Positions 9,140 through 17,914 of a stretch of DNA of 39,367 nt are shown one piece after another (the first letter of the stretch is position 1; each line of letters opens with the position of its first letter). The position numbers and the translations under genes were made by a program. This DNA is from Pseudomonadota bacterium (GTDB lineage: Bacteria > Pseudomonadota > Alphaproteobacteria > Rhizobiales > Beijerinckiaceae). The notes beneath the pieces were generated by a model. That model ran no database searches. It was not told the DNA's origin and worked only from the letters and a program-made list of their open reading frames with translations. The stretch is taken from the NCBI GenBank assembly GCA_023423995.1, contig JAFAEL010000263.1, forward strand, positions 1 through 39,367, in the 5' to 3' direction.

Positions 9140-9177
9140 GACCGGGTCCTGCAACGATGATAGCGACGCAATTCCGG

Positions 9178-9328
9178 TCCCGGGCGGCGCTGGCCCTCGC
9201 GGGATGGGCGTTGATGACCCTCGGCATGGCCGTCGGGCTCGCCAGACGCCCGAGATGAAGGTCGCGCGGCGACCGTTGGAAGCCATGCCTGCGGGGACGC
9301 TGCCGCAGCGTCACCGCAGGCAGAACGG
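9178..9328. repeat. Diverged repeat, copy A
   Basis: A 20-base block (9178-9197) is identical to 10847-10866. A second block, 9293-9328, closely matches 10892-10929. The two copies flank the FAD oxidoreductase gene. The spacing between blocks differs (about 95 versus 25 bases), so one copy carries an insertion or deletion. Confidence 0.55.
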
Positions 9329-9400
9329 CATGTTCGCCTGAATTGCCTTCGGCAGGACGGACCGTTCGAGTGTCCCAAGCCCGATCGAGGGCTTGGCCTC

Positions 9401-10711
9401 CTACGCCATTTCCATCGCACGCTCGAACTGCGTGAGATGCAGAGCCTCGACCAGCGACCTGTGCGCATCGTCGTCGTGCATGGCGCGCTGAAAGAGTTCC
9501 TTTTGGCGGAGCAGTTGTTCTTCGAGATCGGCCGGGCGGTCTCCGCTCACGCCGGGAAAGGCAAGATCCGGCACGGCTGAGACGCGCCAGGCCGGCTCGA
9601 TCACGTCATTGGCTCGTCCGAGGAATTCCGTGACGACTTCGCCGAGAGAGGCACCCGTCGCGGCGTGGGTCGCCAGGAGGCGGTGCAGCAGCTTGCCCTC
9701 GATGGCCGCAATGCTCATCCCCTGACCATAGACCGGGTTGAAGCGACAGATCGCGTCCCCGATCGGGATGAGACCGCCGGGAAGGCGACCCGAAACGCCG
9801 AAATGGCGCCAGACGCTCTCTCCGAACCTGAATTGTGCGATTTCGCCGACCGAGTCCGCTCTCCGCAGGGCCGAGGCGATCGTCCGGGTCGGGAGCAACT
9901 CGGAAGCGGCCAGGAAGTCGGGCAGGGTCCCGGGCGGCAACTCGTCGCCATGTCCGGCCAGGATCACCTGCCAGCGCCCCTGCCCGATCTGCATCATGAG
10001 GCCGCCGCGACTGCTTTCCGGCACCTTCGGGTAGGTTATGAGGGCAATGAAATCGAGGTTGGCCTCGGGCGGAAAGGTGAAGATCCCCGTCGCATAGCCG
10101 AGATCGATCCCAATCCTCGTCTCGCGCGGCGGCTCGAGGCCATTCTGCGCGATGCAGGCCATCGTCACGCCCCCTCTTCCCGAGGCATCGATGACGAGAT
10201 CGGCCTCGATCATGTCGAGATTGGCGCGCTCATCCTCGAAGCGGACGCCGACCACGTTCTCGCCCTTCGCCGTCGTCACGACCTCCACGACCCGGGCCCC
10301 GCGGCGGAACGTGATGTTCTCCTGAGCCGCGACCCTTCGGGCGATGACCTGCTCGAGGATCGGCCGGGTTGTCGCGACACTCACGATACCGAGTTCCCGC
10401 CTCGGCAGGACGCAAACATCCGGGATCTCGGATCGCATGTCGCGGCCCGGGGCCAGAGGCAGCGCCCCGGCGCGGTGGAGGTCAGCCTCGATGCCCGGCA
10501 GGAGGTACGCGAAAGCGGCCAGCCCCCCGCCCAGGAGGGCGTGCGGCTGTCGTCCTTGCGGGACGCCGGGCCGCGGCTCTCCGGTGGCCGGGGCCTTGTC
10601 CCGCTCCAGAACCACTACGTGCTCGACGAAGTCTGCAACGGCCCGCGCCGCCGCAAGGCCAGCGATTCCCGCCCCGACAACCACCGCCTGCCGACCGATC
10701 AGACGCTTCAT
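9401..10711 (-). CDS. FAD-dependent monooxygenase-like oxidoreductase
   Basis: A 436-residue flavoprotein of the PHBH / squalene-epoxidase / halogenase type. The dinucleotide-binding motif is VVVGAGIAGLAAARAV at residues 9-24. The conserved Arg/Glu region is LERDKAP. The second FAD motif is IPIGDAICRFNPVYGQGMS near residue 340. LVIDASGRGGVT is the third signature strand. It probably oxygenates a hydrophobic or aromatic substrate using FAD and NAD(P)H, but no substrate can be assigned. Start ATG 10711 is preceded by GAGGAG. It is divergent from htpG, and repeats lie on both sides of the gene. Confidence 0.8.
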   Translation of the reverse strand: MKRLIGRQAVVVGAGIAGLAAARAVADFVEHVVVLERDKAPATGEPRPGVPQGRQPHALLGGGLAAFAYLLPGIEADLHRAGALPLAPGRDMRSEIPDVCVLPRRELGIVSVATTRPILEQVIARRVAAQENITFRRGARVVEVVTTAKGENVVGVRFEDERANLDMIEADLVIDASGRGGVTMACIAQNGLEPPRETRIGIDLGYATGIFTFPPEANLDFIALITYPKVPESSRGGLMMQIGQGRWQVILAGHGDELPPGTLPDFLAASELLPTRTIASALRRADSVGEIAQFRFGESVWRHFGVSGRLPGGLIPIGDAICRFNPVYGQGMSIAAIEGKLLHRLLATHAATGASLGEVVTEFLGRANDVIEPAWRVSAVPDLAFPGVSGDRPADLEEQLLRQKELFQRAMHDDDAHRSLVEALHLTQFERAMEMA

Positions 10712-10846
10712 CAACCTGCTCCTCGTTGAGTGAGGAGCGGTCGCTAGGCCGGCCGTGCAGCCAGAGTGTTTCGCCTCCGGGCTCGTTTCCATCATCTGAA
10801 AGAATTGGCCCGCATGGGAGCGGATCCGCTCCCACGGGGCTTGCGA

Positions 10847-10929
10847 TCCCGGGCGGCGCTGGCCCTTTCCGGATCTCCGGGACGAAGGGAGCGGGGCACG
10901 CTCCGGCAGCGTCGCCGCGGGCAGAACCG
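10847..10929. repeat. Diverged repeat, copy B
   Basis: This is the counterpart of the element at 9178-9328. The block 10847-10866 is identical over 20 bases to copy A, and 10892-10929 is closely similar. It sits in the divergent region between the FAD gene and htpG. Confidence 0.55.
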
Positions 10930-11000
10930 CTCGCTTGAAACTTCCCGCCCGGCAGGGCACCTACCTGCCGCCAGGGATTGTTCGAAAGGCATTGAAAACG

Positions 11001-12890
11001 GTGTCGACAGACCAGGTTACAGCCCCCGAGAACCGCAGCTTCGAGGCAGATGTCTCGAGGCTCCTGCACATGATGGTCCACTCCGTCTATTCGGACCGCG
11101 ACGTCTTCCTCCGGGAGCTCATTTCGAACGCCGCCGACGCCTGCGAGAAGCTCCGGTTCGAAGCGATTGCGAATCCCGGGCTGCTCGGCGCGGACAGCAA
11201 GCTCCGGATCACGCTGAAGGCCGATGCCGATTCCCGCCGGCTCGTCGTCGAGGACAACGGCATCGGCATGACCCGCGACGAGATGGTGGAAGCGCTCGGC
11301 ACGATCGCGCGGTCCGGCACCAAGGCCTTCATCGACAGGATGGGATCGGCGCAGGGCGCCGAGGGCGCACAGCTCATCGGCCAGTTCGGGGTCGGCTTCT
11401 ACTCGGCCTTCATGGTCGCCGAGCGGGTCGACGTCGCCTCCCGGCGGGCCGGCCAGGACGAGGCGGCCTTCTGGTCCTCAGACGGCCAGGGCTCGTACAC
11501 GGTACGGGCAGCGGAAGCCGGCGAGGCGCCCGAGCGCGGCACGCGCGTCACCCTCCACCTGATGGAGGACGCGAAATCCTATGCCGAGCGCTTCAACCTC
11601 GAGCGGATCGTGAAGGCGCAGTCGGGCCATGTCCCGGTACCGATCGCGTTCGCCGAGAAGCCCGATGCCGAGCCGCAGGAGATCGCCGACGGCTCGGCGC
11701 TCTGGGCCAAGCCGCGCGCGCAGATCACCTCGGAGGAATATACGGACTTCTACCGCAGCCTCGCGGGCCAGTTCGACGAGCCCGCCCTGACGGTCCATTT
11801 CCGCGCGGAAGGCCGGCACGAATACACGGCGCTCGCCTTCGTGCCTGGCACGAAGCCGTTCGACCTCCTCGACCCCGAGCGGTCGGGGCGCATGAAGCTG
11901 TATGTGCGGCGCGTCTTCATCACCGACGAAGCGGAGATCCTCCCCAGGTATCTCCGCTTCGTCCGTGGCCTCGTCGACTCGTCCGATCTCCCCCTCAACC
12001 TGTCGCGGGAGATGATCCAGGAGAGCCCGATCCTGGCGGCGATCAAGAAGGGCGTGACCAACCGCGTGCTCGGCGAGCTGGAGAAGCTGGCGAAGGACGA
12101 TGCCGAGGCCTACGCGAAGGTGTGGGACAATTTCGGGCCCGTCCTGAAGGAAGGCCTCTACGAGGATTTCGAGAGGCGCGGGCAGCTTCTCGGGCTCGCG
12201 CGCTTCAAGACGACCTCGTCCGGCGAGGGCTGGCGCTCCCTGAAGGACTACGCGGCCTCCATGCGGGAGAACCAGACCGCGATCTATTACGCGGCCGGAT
12301 CGGACCTCGCGCGCCTCGAGAGCTCGCCGCAACTGGAGGGCTTCCGTGCGCGGGGGGTCGAGGTGCTCCTCCTGCCGGACCCGGTGGACAGTTTCTGGGT
12401 CACGGCCGGCATCGACTACGAGGGGAAGCCCTTCAAGTCGGTCACGCAGGGTGGGGCGGACCTCTCGCTCATTCCGAAGCTCGACACCAGCGCCGATGCC
12501 GGCGCTGCCCCGAGCGAGGCCGTCGCCGGCTTCATCGCTTCGCTCAAGACCGTGCTGGCCGATCAGGTGGCCGATGTCAGGGCCTCCGAGAGGCTGACCG
12601 AAAGCCCCGTCTGCCTCGTGGCGCCCGAGAGCGGGCTCGATCGCCAGCTCGAGCGCATCCTGGCGCAATCCGGGCGGGGCGGCCTGGGCGCGAAGCCCGT
12701 CCTGGAGGTCAATCCCAACCACGACCTGATCACCGCCCTCGCGGCGATCGGCGAGGAGGACCGCGCGCTGAGCGAGGATGCCGCTCACCTGCTCTATGAC
12801 GAGGCCAGGGTCCTGGACGGGGAATTGCCGGCCGACCCGAAGGCGTTCTCCCAGCGCCTCGGACGCGTGATGCGACGCTCCCTGGGCTGA
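11001..12890 (+). CDS. htpG: Molecular chaperone HtpG (Hsp90)
   Basis: A complete 629-residue bacterial Hsp90. N-terminal ATPase motifs are clear: YSDRDVFLRELISNAADAC, VVEDNGIGMTRDEM, LGTIARSGTKAF and IGQFGVGFYSAFMVA. The middle domain has SSDLPLNLSREMIQES, with the conserved catalytic arginine. The C-terminal dimerisation domain ends in LGRVMRRSLG. The GTG start at 11001 gives the usual family length. An in-frame ATG at 10935 would add 22 residues with no counterpart in the family. A CTTGAAA element at 10934-10940 could be the -35 of an RpoH promoter, but no -10 is correctly spaced. Confidence 0.96.
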   Translation: MSTDQVTAPENRSFEADVSRLLHMMVHSVYSDRDVFLRELISNAADACEKLRFEAIANPGLLGADSKLRITLKADADSRRLVVEDNGIGMTRDEMVEALGTIARSGTKAFIDRMGSAQGAEGAQLIGQFGVGFYSAFMVAERVDVASRRAGQDEAAFWSSDGQGSYTVRAAEAGEAPERGTRVTLHLMEDAKSYAERFNLERIVKAQSGHVPVPIAFAEKPDAEPQEIADGSALWAKPRAQITSEEYTDFYRSLAGQFDEPALTVHFRAEGRHEYTALAFVPGTKPFDLLDPERSGRMKLYVRRVFITDEAEILPRYLRFVRGLVDSSDLPLNLSREMIQESPILAAIKKGVTNRVLGELEKLAKDDAEAYAKVWDNFGPVLKEGLYEDFERRGQLLGLARFKTTSSGEGWRSLKDYAASMRENQTAIYYAAGSDLARLESSPQLEGFRARGVEVLLLPDPVDSFWVTAGIDYEGKPFKSVTQGGADLSLIPKLDTSADAGAAPSEAVAGFIASLKTVLADQVADVRASERLTESPVCLVAPESGLDRQLERILAQSGRGGLGAKPVLEVNPNHDLITALAAIGEEDRALSEDAAHLLYDEARVLDGELPADPKAFSQRLGRVMRRSLG

Positions 12891-12929
12891 GCAACCCAGC
12901 GTCCCGCGTCGGGTTGGGCTCTGCCCGCC

Positions 12930-12956
12930 GCGTGGTGATCGGACCGACCACCACGC
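12930..12956. terminator. Hairpin between htpG and the convergent DUF900 gene
   Basis: GCGTGGTG at 12930-12937 pairs perfectly with CACCACGC at 12949-12956 across an 11-base loop. It lies between convergent stops at 12890 and 12973. No T-run is seen, so it may be a shared, weak terminator. Confidence 0.4.
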
Positions 12957-12972
12957 CATGGGCCGGGTCGGC

Positions 12973-14193
12973 CTAGTCGGTCGCCACACCCTGCTGCCGG
13001 TCTGTGAGGCCCGGCAGGATCGACTTGAAGTTGTCTTCGAGGTTGCGGCGGCTCGCGGGGTCGACCGCGGCGGCCGGGATGGAGGCGGCGGCGGTGGCGG
13101 CCGCGCCAATGGAACGGGCGGCCCCGCCCACGACAAGGCCGATACCCTCGCCGAGGCTCTGCTCGTGACCGACGGCCTGGCCCGTGGCGAGGCGGGCCCC
13201 GATCGACCGCACGACATCCGGCGACTCGGCGAAGGTCGCGTGGTGCAGCGGATCGCCGGAGTTGATCCGGGTGAGGTCGACGGCCGTGATGTTCGCGCGC
13301 GCGAGCGCCGTCCGGTACGGCTCCGCCTCGGGATCGATCGCCCCGAGCTGGACAGCGCTTCCCCAGAACAGCCGTGAGAAGGCGAGCGCCCGGTCGTCCT
13401 GCGAGACGAAGAGCGTGATCTTGGGCCGCCGCGGGCCGAGGTCCAGGACCTGGGTGCGGGCGACATCGATGTCCACGTCGGGCGCCGCGAGCATCACGTT
13501 CCGGATCTTCTCCGGCACCCGTCCCTTCCGGATCGCCTGCTGCCGGAGCGCCTCGAGCGTCACCCAGTTCCCCATGGAATGGGCAAGCACGTTGATCTCG
13601 CCCACGCTCGGCTCCGCGGCAAGGCCGTTGAGCAGCCGTTCCAGCGCTCCTCGCGAGTAGGTCGCGCTCTCCCGATCGTACGGATAGGCGAGCAGCCGTC
13701 CGCGCGACGGCCAGGTGAACAGGATGGCGACGCCGGGGGCGGCGCTGTCATGCTTGATCTGGGCGAAGCGGAAGACGGCGTCGTCGAACTGGTTGTTGTA
13801 GCCGTGCACGAAGACGAGGACCCGGCGCTGGCCGGACTTGCGGATCATCTCCCGCACGCTGTCCCTCAGCCCCGCCTCCTCGAGCGGCTCCGAGCGGAGC
13901 GTCACGAAATGGCGGGCGGGATCGCCGGGGCTCGTATCCGGCCATTCCACCTCGCCGACCCGGTGGGTGGGCGGCACGGAGACGTCGATCCGCTGGAACG
14001 AGACGCGCGTGGAGCGTTCTCCCCCGAAGAGCACGCCCGGATCGGGCAGAGGATTGCGGGTGGTCGCGACGAGCATGGGCACGCGCTGAGCCCCGATCGC
14101 CTCCGCCTGGACCGGCAGCATCGCATCGGGAGCCCGCGTGCCGCAGGCTGAAAGCGCCAGCGCAACGGCGGCAACGACAACGGCCGGCTTCAA
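12973..14193 (-). CDS. DUF900 alpha/beta-hydrolase lipoprotein
   Basis: About 406 residues. From the TTG at 14193 the protein starts MKPAVVVAAVALALSACG, a textbook lipoprotein signal with lipobox LSAC. GGAGAGG lies just upstream of this TTG. A GTG at 14220 would prefix nine acidic residues and spoil the signal, so TTG is preferred. The body is a DUF900 hydrolase: VLVFVHGYNNQFDDAVFRFA, then the nucleophile elbow NVLAHSMGNWVTLEAL with the catalytic Ser in HSMG. SQDDRAL carries the probable catalytic Asp. It is probably an esterase or lipase-like enzyme anchored to a membrane facing the periplasm. The substrate is unknown. Confidence 0.85.
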   Translation of the reverse strand: MKPAVVVAAVALALSACGTRAPDAMLPVQAEAIGAQRVPMLVATTRNPLPDPGVLFGGERSTRVSFQRIDVSVPPTHRVGEVEWPDTSPGDPARHFVTLRSEPLEEAGLRDSVREMIRKSGQRRVLVFVHGYNNQFDDAVFRFAQIKHDSAAPGVAILFTWPSRGRLLAYPYDRESATYSRGALERLLNGLAAEPSVGEINVLAHSMGNWVTLEALRQQAIRKGRVPEKIRNVMLAAPDVDIDVARTQVLDLGPRRPKITLFVSQDDRALAFSRLFWGSAVQLGAIDPEAEPYRTALARANITAVDLTRINSGDPLHHATFAESPDVVRSIGARLATGQAVGHEQSLGEGIGLVVGGAARSIGAAATAAASIPAAAVDPASRRNLEDNFKSILPGLTDRQQGVATD

Positions 14194-14287
14194 CTCGCCC
14201 CTCTCCCCATCGAGAGGCACGATAGCGGCCGGCGGGCTTCATGTCGCGAGCAAGATGAGCGCCGGGCGGCCGGCGCGGCCTTGCGCC

Positions 14288-14617
14288 TCAGGGCGGGGCG
14301 GCGGAGCCCTCGTCCTCCTGGGGGTCCGGCGGGGGCGGCGCGAGCGCTCGCGTCAGCTGGGGCGCGTTGAGGGTCTCGATCGGCCTGAAGGTCGCTCCAT
14401 TGGGCTGCCCCGGGACGCGGACGCAGCCGACGCAGATGAAGCGGAAGCGGTCGCGCCGGGCCAGCTTCTGGTCGAGCGTCTCCTCGCCCTGCGCAGCCGA
14501 CGGCCCTACCGTGAACCGCAGCGGTTGCTCCTCCTCGGCGCGTGCGAAGCCAGTCTCGAGGCTGGCAAGCAGAGCCAGGGCTGCCGTCGATGATCTGATC
14601 CGCCCACGCAGAATCAC
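14288..14617 (-). CDS. Small secreted hypothetical protein
   Basis: A 109-residue frame with a GTG start at 14617, five bases after GGAGG. Residues 1-27 form a signal peptide (RSSTAALALLASLETGFARA, cleaved near ARAEEE). The mature part is charged, has a CVGC pair (RFICVGCVRVPGQ) and ends in a Pro-rich tail (LAPPPPDPQEDEG). The CxxC suggests a redox or metal site, but I do not recognise the family. It lies 94 bases upstream of the DUF900 lipoprotein gene on the same strand and may share its transcript. Confidence 0.6.
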   Translation of the reverse strand: MILRGRIRSSTAALALLASLETGFARAEEEQPLRFTVGPSAAQGEETLDQKLARRDRFRFICVGCVRVPGQPNGATFRPIETLNAPQLTRALAPPPPDPQEDEGSAAPP

Positions 14618-14668
14618 GTTCCTCCGCGGGCGAGACCTTACGCGCGAGGGTTGAATCGGCCAAACGCG

Positions 14669-15541
14669 TCAGGTCGGCTTCGCGGGTCCCGTCTCGACAG
14701 GGCGTGCCGGGTCCGCCGTCCATTCGGACATCGACCCGTCGTAAAGCTTCACGTCCGGCCGGCCGAGGACTTCCGACAACACGAACCAATCCGTCGCGGC
14801 GGCCTGGCCGGTATTGCAGAACGAAATGACGGGCCCCTCGCCGGCCGGCGCGAACAGGGTCTCCAGCTCGGGGCGACGCCTGAGGCCATGGCGCTCCGCA
14901 TCGAAAGCCTGCGCGCCCTCGACATTGACCGAGCCGGGCAGCCGCCCGGCACGCGCCGCCTGCGGGGATTTCTCCTCGCCTGCAAAGGATTTGGGCCCGC
15001 GGGAATCGACCAGGGTTGCGCCGCCATCCGCCACCACCCGCTCGACCTCGTCCAGCGTCGCGCGGACGTCGGGGGCGAGCCGGACCGGATACTCGGTCCG
15101 GGCCGGCGGCTCGGTGGGTTCCGTCGCAACCGGGAGGCCGGCCGCGACCCAGGCTTCCCAGCCGCCGTCGAGCATGGACAGACGGCGGTGCCCGGCCGCC
15201 CGGAAGGTCCAGAATATCCGGGCCGCGACGCTGAAATCGCCCGAGGACATCCCGGCCGGAACCACGACCACCCAGCTCTCGGGCGTGATGCCGAGCCCGC
15301 CGAACAGCGCGGCAAGCCGGTCGGGATCGGGCAGGAGCCCGGCCGCCGCACCCTTCTGCTGGCGCCAGCCATCGGCAACGTAGTCGGAATGGATCGCGCC
15401 CGGGATATGGCCGGCATCATAGGCGGCGCGACCGCCGCCATAGCCGGCGGAGCGGATGTCGAGCACGACAAGGCCTGGCTGCCCCAGCCGCTTCGCGAGT
15501 TCCGCGGGGGAGATCAGGGCCGGTGCGGTTTCGGTGCTCAT
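14669..15541 (-). CDS. Thiosulfate/3-mercaptopyruvate sulfurtransferase (two rhodanese domains)
   Basis: A 290-residue protein with two rhodanese modules. The N-terminal domain (VVLDIRSAGYGGGRAAYDAGH) lacks the active cysteine, having VVVPAGMSSGD in its place. The C-terminal domain carries the catalytic Cys242 in the loop ISFCNTGQAAATDW. The GHIPGAIH and GRLPGSVN motifs are normal for the family. It transfers sulfane sulfur from thiosulfate or mercaptopyruvate to cyanide or thiols. The CNTGQAA loop resembles the thiosulfate type more than the CG(S/T)G mercaptopyruvate type, a weak guide. Rhodaneses make thiocyanate, which is noteworthy given the thiocyanate hydrolase genes about 16 kb away. 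Confidence 0.9.
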   Translation of the reverse strand: MSTETAPALISPAELAKRLGQPGLVVLDIRSAGYGGGRAAYDAGHIPGAIHSDYVADGWRQQKGAAAGLLPDPDRLAALFGGLGITPESWVVVVPAGMSSGDFSVAARIFWTFRAAGHRRLSMLDGGWEAWVAAGLPVATEPTEPPARTEYPVRLAPDVRATLDEVERVVADGGATLVDSRGPKSFAGEEKSPQAARAGRLPGSVNVEGAQAFDAERHGLRRRPELETLFAPAGEGPVISFCNTGQAAATDWFVLSEVLGRPDVKLYDGSMSEWTADPARPVETGPAKPT

Positions 15542-15614
15542 GGGCGTCCCTCGATGTCCGGCAAGCCATGACTCACCGGCCCCGATGCTGCAACGTCGCC
15601 CCGGGCGACCGGCC

Positions 15615-16646
15615 TCAATAGCGGTGCTTCATGCCCTGCCAGTCCTCGACCAGCGTTTGGCCATCGTCGTCGGCGAGATAGCTCGGACCGATCGGCGACT
15701 TGCCGTGGCCGCCCGGGATGTCCAGCACATAGGTCGGCTGGGCGAGGCCGGAGACGCGGCCGCGCAGCGCGCGCATCAGCGCCTGGCCCTCGGCGACGCT
15801 CGTCCGCAGATGCGACGTGCCGGGCGCGAGATCTCCGTGGTGGAGGTAGTAGGGCTTGATCCGGGTCTCGACGAGCGCCCGCAGCAGGGCCTCGAGCGTG
15901 GCCGGATCGTCGTTCACGCCGCGAAGAAGTACCGATTGCGAGAGCACCGGAACGCCCGCATCGACGATGCGTGCGCAGGCGGCGCGGGCGGCCGCCGTCA
16001 GCTCCCGGGCATGGTTGGCGTGCAGCACGAGCCAGGTCGCCTTGCCGGGCACCCTGAGAGCCTCGACCAGTTCCGGCGTGATCTTCTCGGGATCGGCGAC
16101 GGGCAGCCGCGTGTGGATGCGGATCACCCGGACGTGCTCGATCGCGGCGAGCGCGGCGGTGATCTCCCGCAGGCGGCGCGGCGACATCACGAGCGGGTCG
16201 CCCCCGGAGAGGATCACTTCCCAGATCCCCGGCCGGGCGCGGATGTAGTCGAGGGCGGCCTGCAGCGCCGTGGGCGACAGAGCCTCGGCCTTCCCGGGAC
16301 CGACCATCTCGCGCCGGAAGCAGAACCGGCAATAGACGGCGCAGACGTGGACCGGCTTCAGCAGGACCCTGTCCGGGTAGCGGTGCACGATGCCTTCGAC
16401 CGGCGAATGCGCCTCGTCGCCGATCGGGTCGGCCAGCTCCTCGGGCCGGATGTCCAGCTCCTCCGCGGAGGGGACGAATTGCCGCGCGATCGGATCGGCG
16501 GGGTCGGCGACGTCGATCAGCTCGGCGAGCGCCGGCGTTATCGCGACGGCATAGCGGGCCGCGACGGCGTCGAGCTCGGCGAGGTCTCCCGGAGAGGCCA
16601 GGCCCGCCGACGCGAGGTCATCGTAGGTGCGCAGTGGCTTGGTCAC
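15615..16646 (-). CDS. epmB: EF-P beta-lysylation protein EpmB (lysine 2,3-aminomutase family)
   Basis: A radical-SAM aminomutase of about 343 residues. The [4Fe-4S] motif CAVYCRFC lies near residue 102, followed by FRREMVG and the aminomutase signature EVILSGGDPLV. PLP-binding and C-terminal regions are present (SVLLRGVNDDPATLEALL, YLHHGDLAPG). EpmB converts (S)-alpha-lysine to (R)-beta-lysine, which EpmA attaches to EF-P. The GTG at 16646 is chosen because longer upstream starts, up to 16763, would translate a palindromic repeat. No strong ribosome site is seen. The gene is followed on the same strand by the rhodanese and preceded by epmA. Confidence 0.88.
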   Translation of the reverse strand: MTKPLRTYDDLASAGLASPGDLAELDAVAARYAVAITPALAELIDVADPADPIARQFVPSAEELDIRPEELADPIGDEAHSPVEGIVHRYPDRVLLKPVHVCAVYCRFCFRREMVGPGKAEALSPTALQAALDYIRARPGIWEVILSGGDPLVMSPRRLREITAALAAIEHVRVIRIHTRLPVADPEKITPELVEALRVPGKATWLVLHANHARELTAAARAACARIVDAGVPVLSQSVLLRGVNDDPATLEALLRALVETRIKPYYLHHGDLAPGTSHLRTSVAEGQALMRALRGRVSGLAQPTYVLDIPGGHGKSPIGPSYLADDDGQTLVEDWQGMKHRY

Positions 16647-16662
16647 GGGCAAGGCATCATCA

Positions 16663-16752
16663 TTCCGCTCACCCCCGGCGGAAGCCGGGGTCCAGGCGTC
16701 TTCGCCGTCGAGCCGTTTCATCGATCCGGCTTTCGCCGGGATGGCCGGGTGC
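16663..16752. repeat. Palindromic repeat between epmA and epmB
   Basis: It contains CCCCGGC-GGAA-GCCGGGG (16673-16690, 7-bp stem with a GNRA-type loop) and CCGGC-TTTC-GCCGG (16726-16739). Read on the minus strand it would give PAIPAKAGS and WTPASAGG, the familiar translation of dispersed palindromic elements in alpha- and betaproteobacteria. It fills most of the gap between the two genes. Confidence 0.7.
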
Positions 16753-16755
16753 GAG

Positions 16756-17793
16756 TCAAGCAACCGGTGTCCAGATCACGTCGTCGATCCGCTCCGCTCC
16801 GCTGGCCAGCATGACGAGGCGGTCGAGCCCGAGCGCCACCCCCGATGCCCGCGGCATGGCCTCCAGGGCAGCGAGGAAGTCCTCGTCCAGGGGATAGCGC
16901 TCGCCGTAGACGCGCGCCTTCTCGTCCATCTCGGATACGAAGCGCCGCCGCTGCTCGGCCGCGTCGGTCAGCTCTCCGAAGCCGTTCGCAAGCTCCACCC
17001 CGCAGGCATAGAGCTCGAACCGCTCCGCGACACGGGAATCGTCCTCCGAGCGGCGGGCGAGCGCCGCCTCCGCCACCGGGTAGCGGTCGAGCAGGGTCGG
17101 CCTGCCCTCGCCGAGCCGGGGCTCGATCCTCTCGACCAGGACGCGGCTGAACATGTCCGACCAGGTATCGTCCGCTGCGGTCCGGATCCCCGAGGCGCGG
17201 CACGCGGCAGCGAGCGCATCCCGGTCCGTGTCGTCGGCCCCGACCGTGGACAGGAGGTCGATCCCGGCATGCTCGCGAAAGGCATCGGCGACGCTCACCC
17301 GCTCGGGCCAGGCCGTCAGGTCGCAGGTTCGGCCGCGAAAGCTCGCGACCGGCCGGCCCGTCGTCTCGGCCGCGAGCCGCACGAGTTCGGCGGTATCCTG
17401 CATGACGAGGTCGTATTCCTCCTCCACGCGGTACCATTCCAGCATCGTGAATTCCGGATGGTGCAGCGCGCCCCGCTCGCGGTTCCGGAAGACGTGGCCG
17501 AGCGAGAAGATCCTCTCCTCGCCGGCAGCCAGCAGCTTCTTGGCCGCGAATTCCGGGGAGGTATGCAGGTAGAGCGGGCGCCCCTCGCCGGCCGTCGTCA
17601 GGGCTTCGGTCGCAAAGGCGTGCAGATGCGCCTCGTTTCCCGGCGAAGCCTGCAGGGCGGCCGTATCCACCTCGACGAACTCGCGCGCCGCGAACCAGCG
17701 CCGGGTCGCCGCGACGATCCGGTTTCTCTGCAGGAGGAAGGGCCGCCGGCGGGCATGCTCGTCCCGCGACCACCAGGGCGGACGGCCGCTCAC
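16756..17793 (-). CDS. epmA: EF-P--(R)-beta-lysine ligase EpmA (PoxA/GenX)
   Basis: A 345-residue paralogue of the lysyl-tRNA synthetase catalytic domain without the anticodon-binding domain. Class II motif 2 is seen in ERIFSLGHVFRNRERGALHH and PEFTMLEWYRVEEEYDL. Motif 3 lies near the C-terminus (SGVALGLDRLVMLASGA). LHTSPEFAAKKLLAAGEE is the typical substrate loop. The enzyme adenylates (R)-beta-lysine and joins it to the conserved lysine of EF-P. The start is GTG at 17793, with no clear ribosome site. The region upstream is shared with the divergently transcribed efp, which fits a dedicated cassette. Confidence 0.92.
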   Translation of the reverse strand: MSGRPPWWSRDEHARRRPFLLQRNRIVAATRRWFAAREFVEVDTAALQASPGNEAHLHAFATEALTTAGEGRPLYLHTSPEFAAKKLLAAGEERIFSLGHVFRNRERGALHHPEFTMLEWYRVEEEYDLVMQDTAELVRLAAETTGRPVASFRGRTCDLTAWPERVSVADAFREHAGIDLLSTVGADDTDRDALAAACRASGIRTAADDTWSDMFSRVLVERIEPRLGEGRPTLLDRYPVAEAALARRSEDDSRVAERFELYACGVELANGFGELTDAAEQRRRFVSEMDEKARVYGERYPLDEDFLAALEAMPRASGVALGLDRLVMLASGAERIDDVIWTPVA

Positions 17794-17914
17794 CTGCAGG
17801 CCGCCCGGGAAGCGCCGGTCACTGGCGAAGAAAGGGAAGATCGGCTAACCGGGCCCCAAGTCAATTCCCGCGGGCCCGCCCGGCCGCGTCGCTTACACAG
17901 CAAGGATCATTCTC

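Noticed and set aside
9157..9258. A 33-residue possible membrane peptide (MIATQFRSRAALALAGWALM)
   Set aside because: No ribosome site, and half of it is the repeat block that recurs at 10847. It is probably not a gene.
10934..10966. RpoH promoter for htpG
   Set aside because: CTTGAAA is present, but the only -10-like CCTACCT is 22 bases away, too far for the RpoH pattern.
11478..13466. A 662-codon minus-strand open frame across htpG
   Set aside because: Antisense to htpG and of low complexity; no family features.
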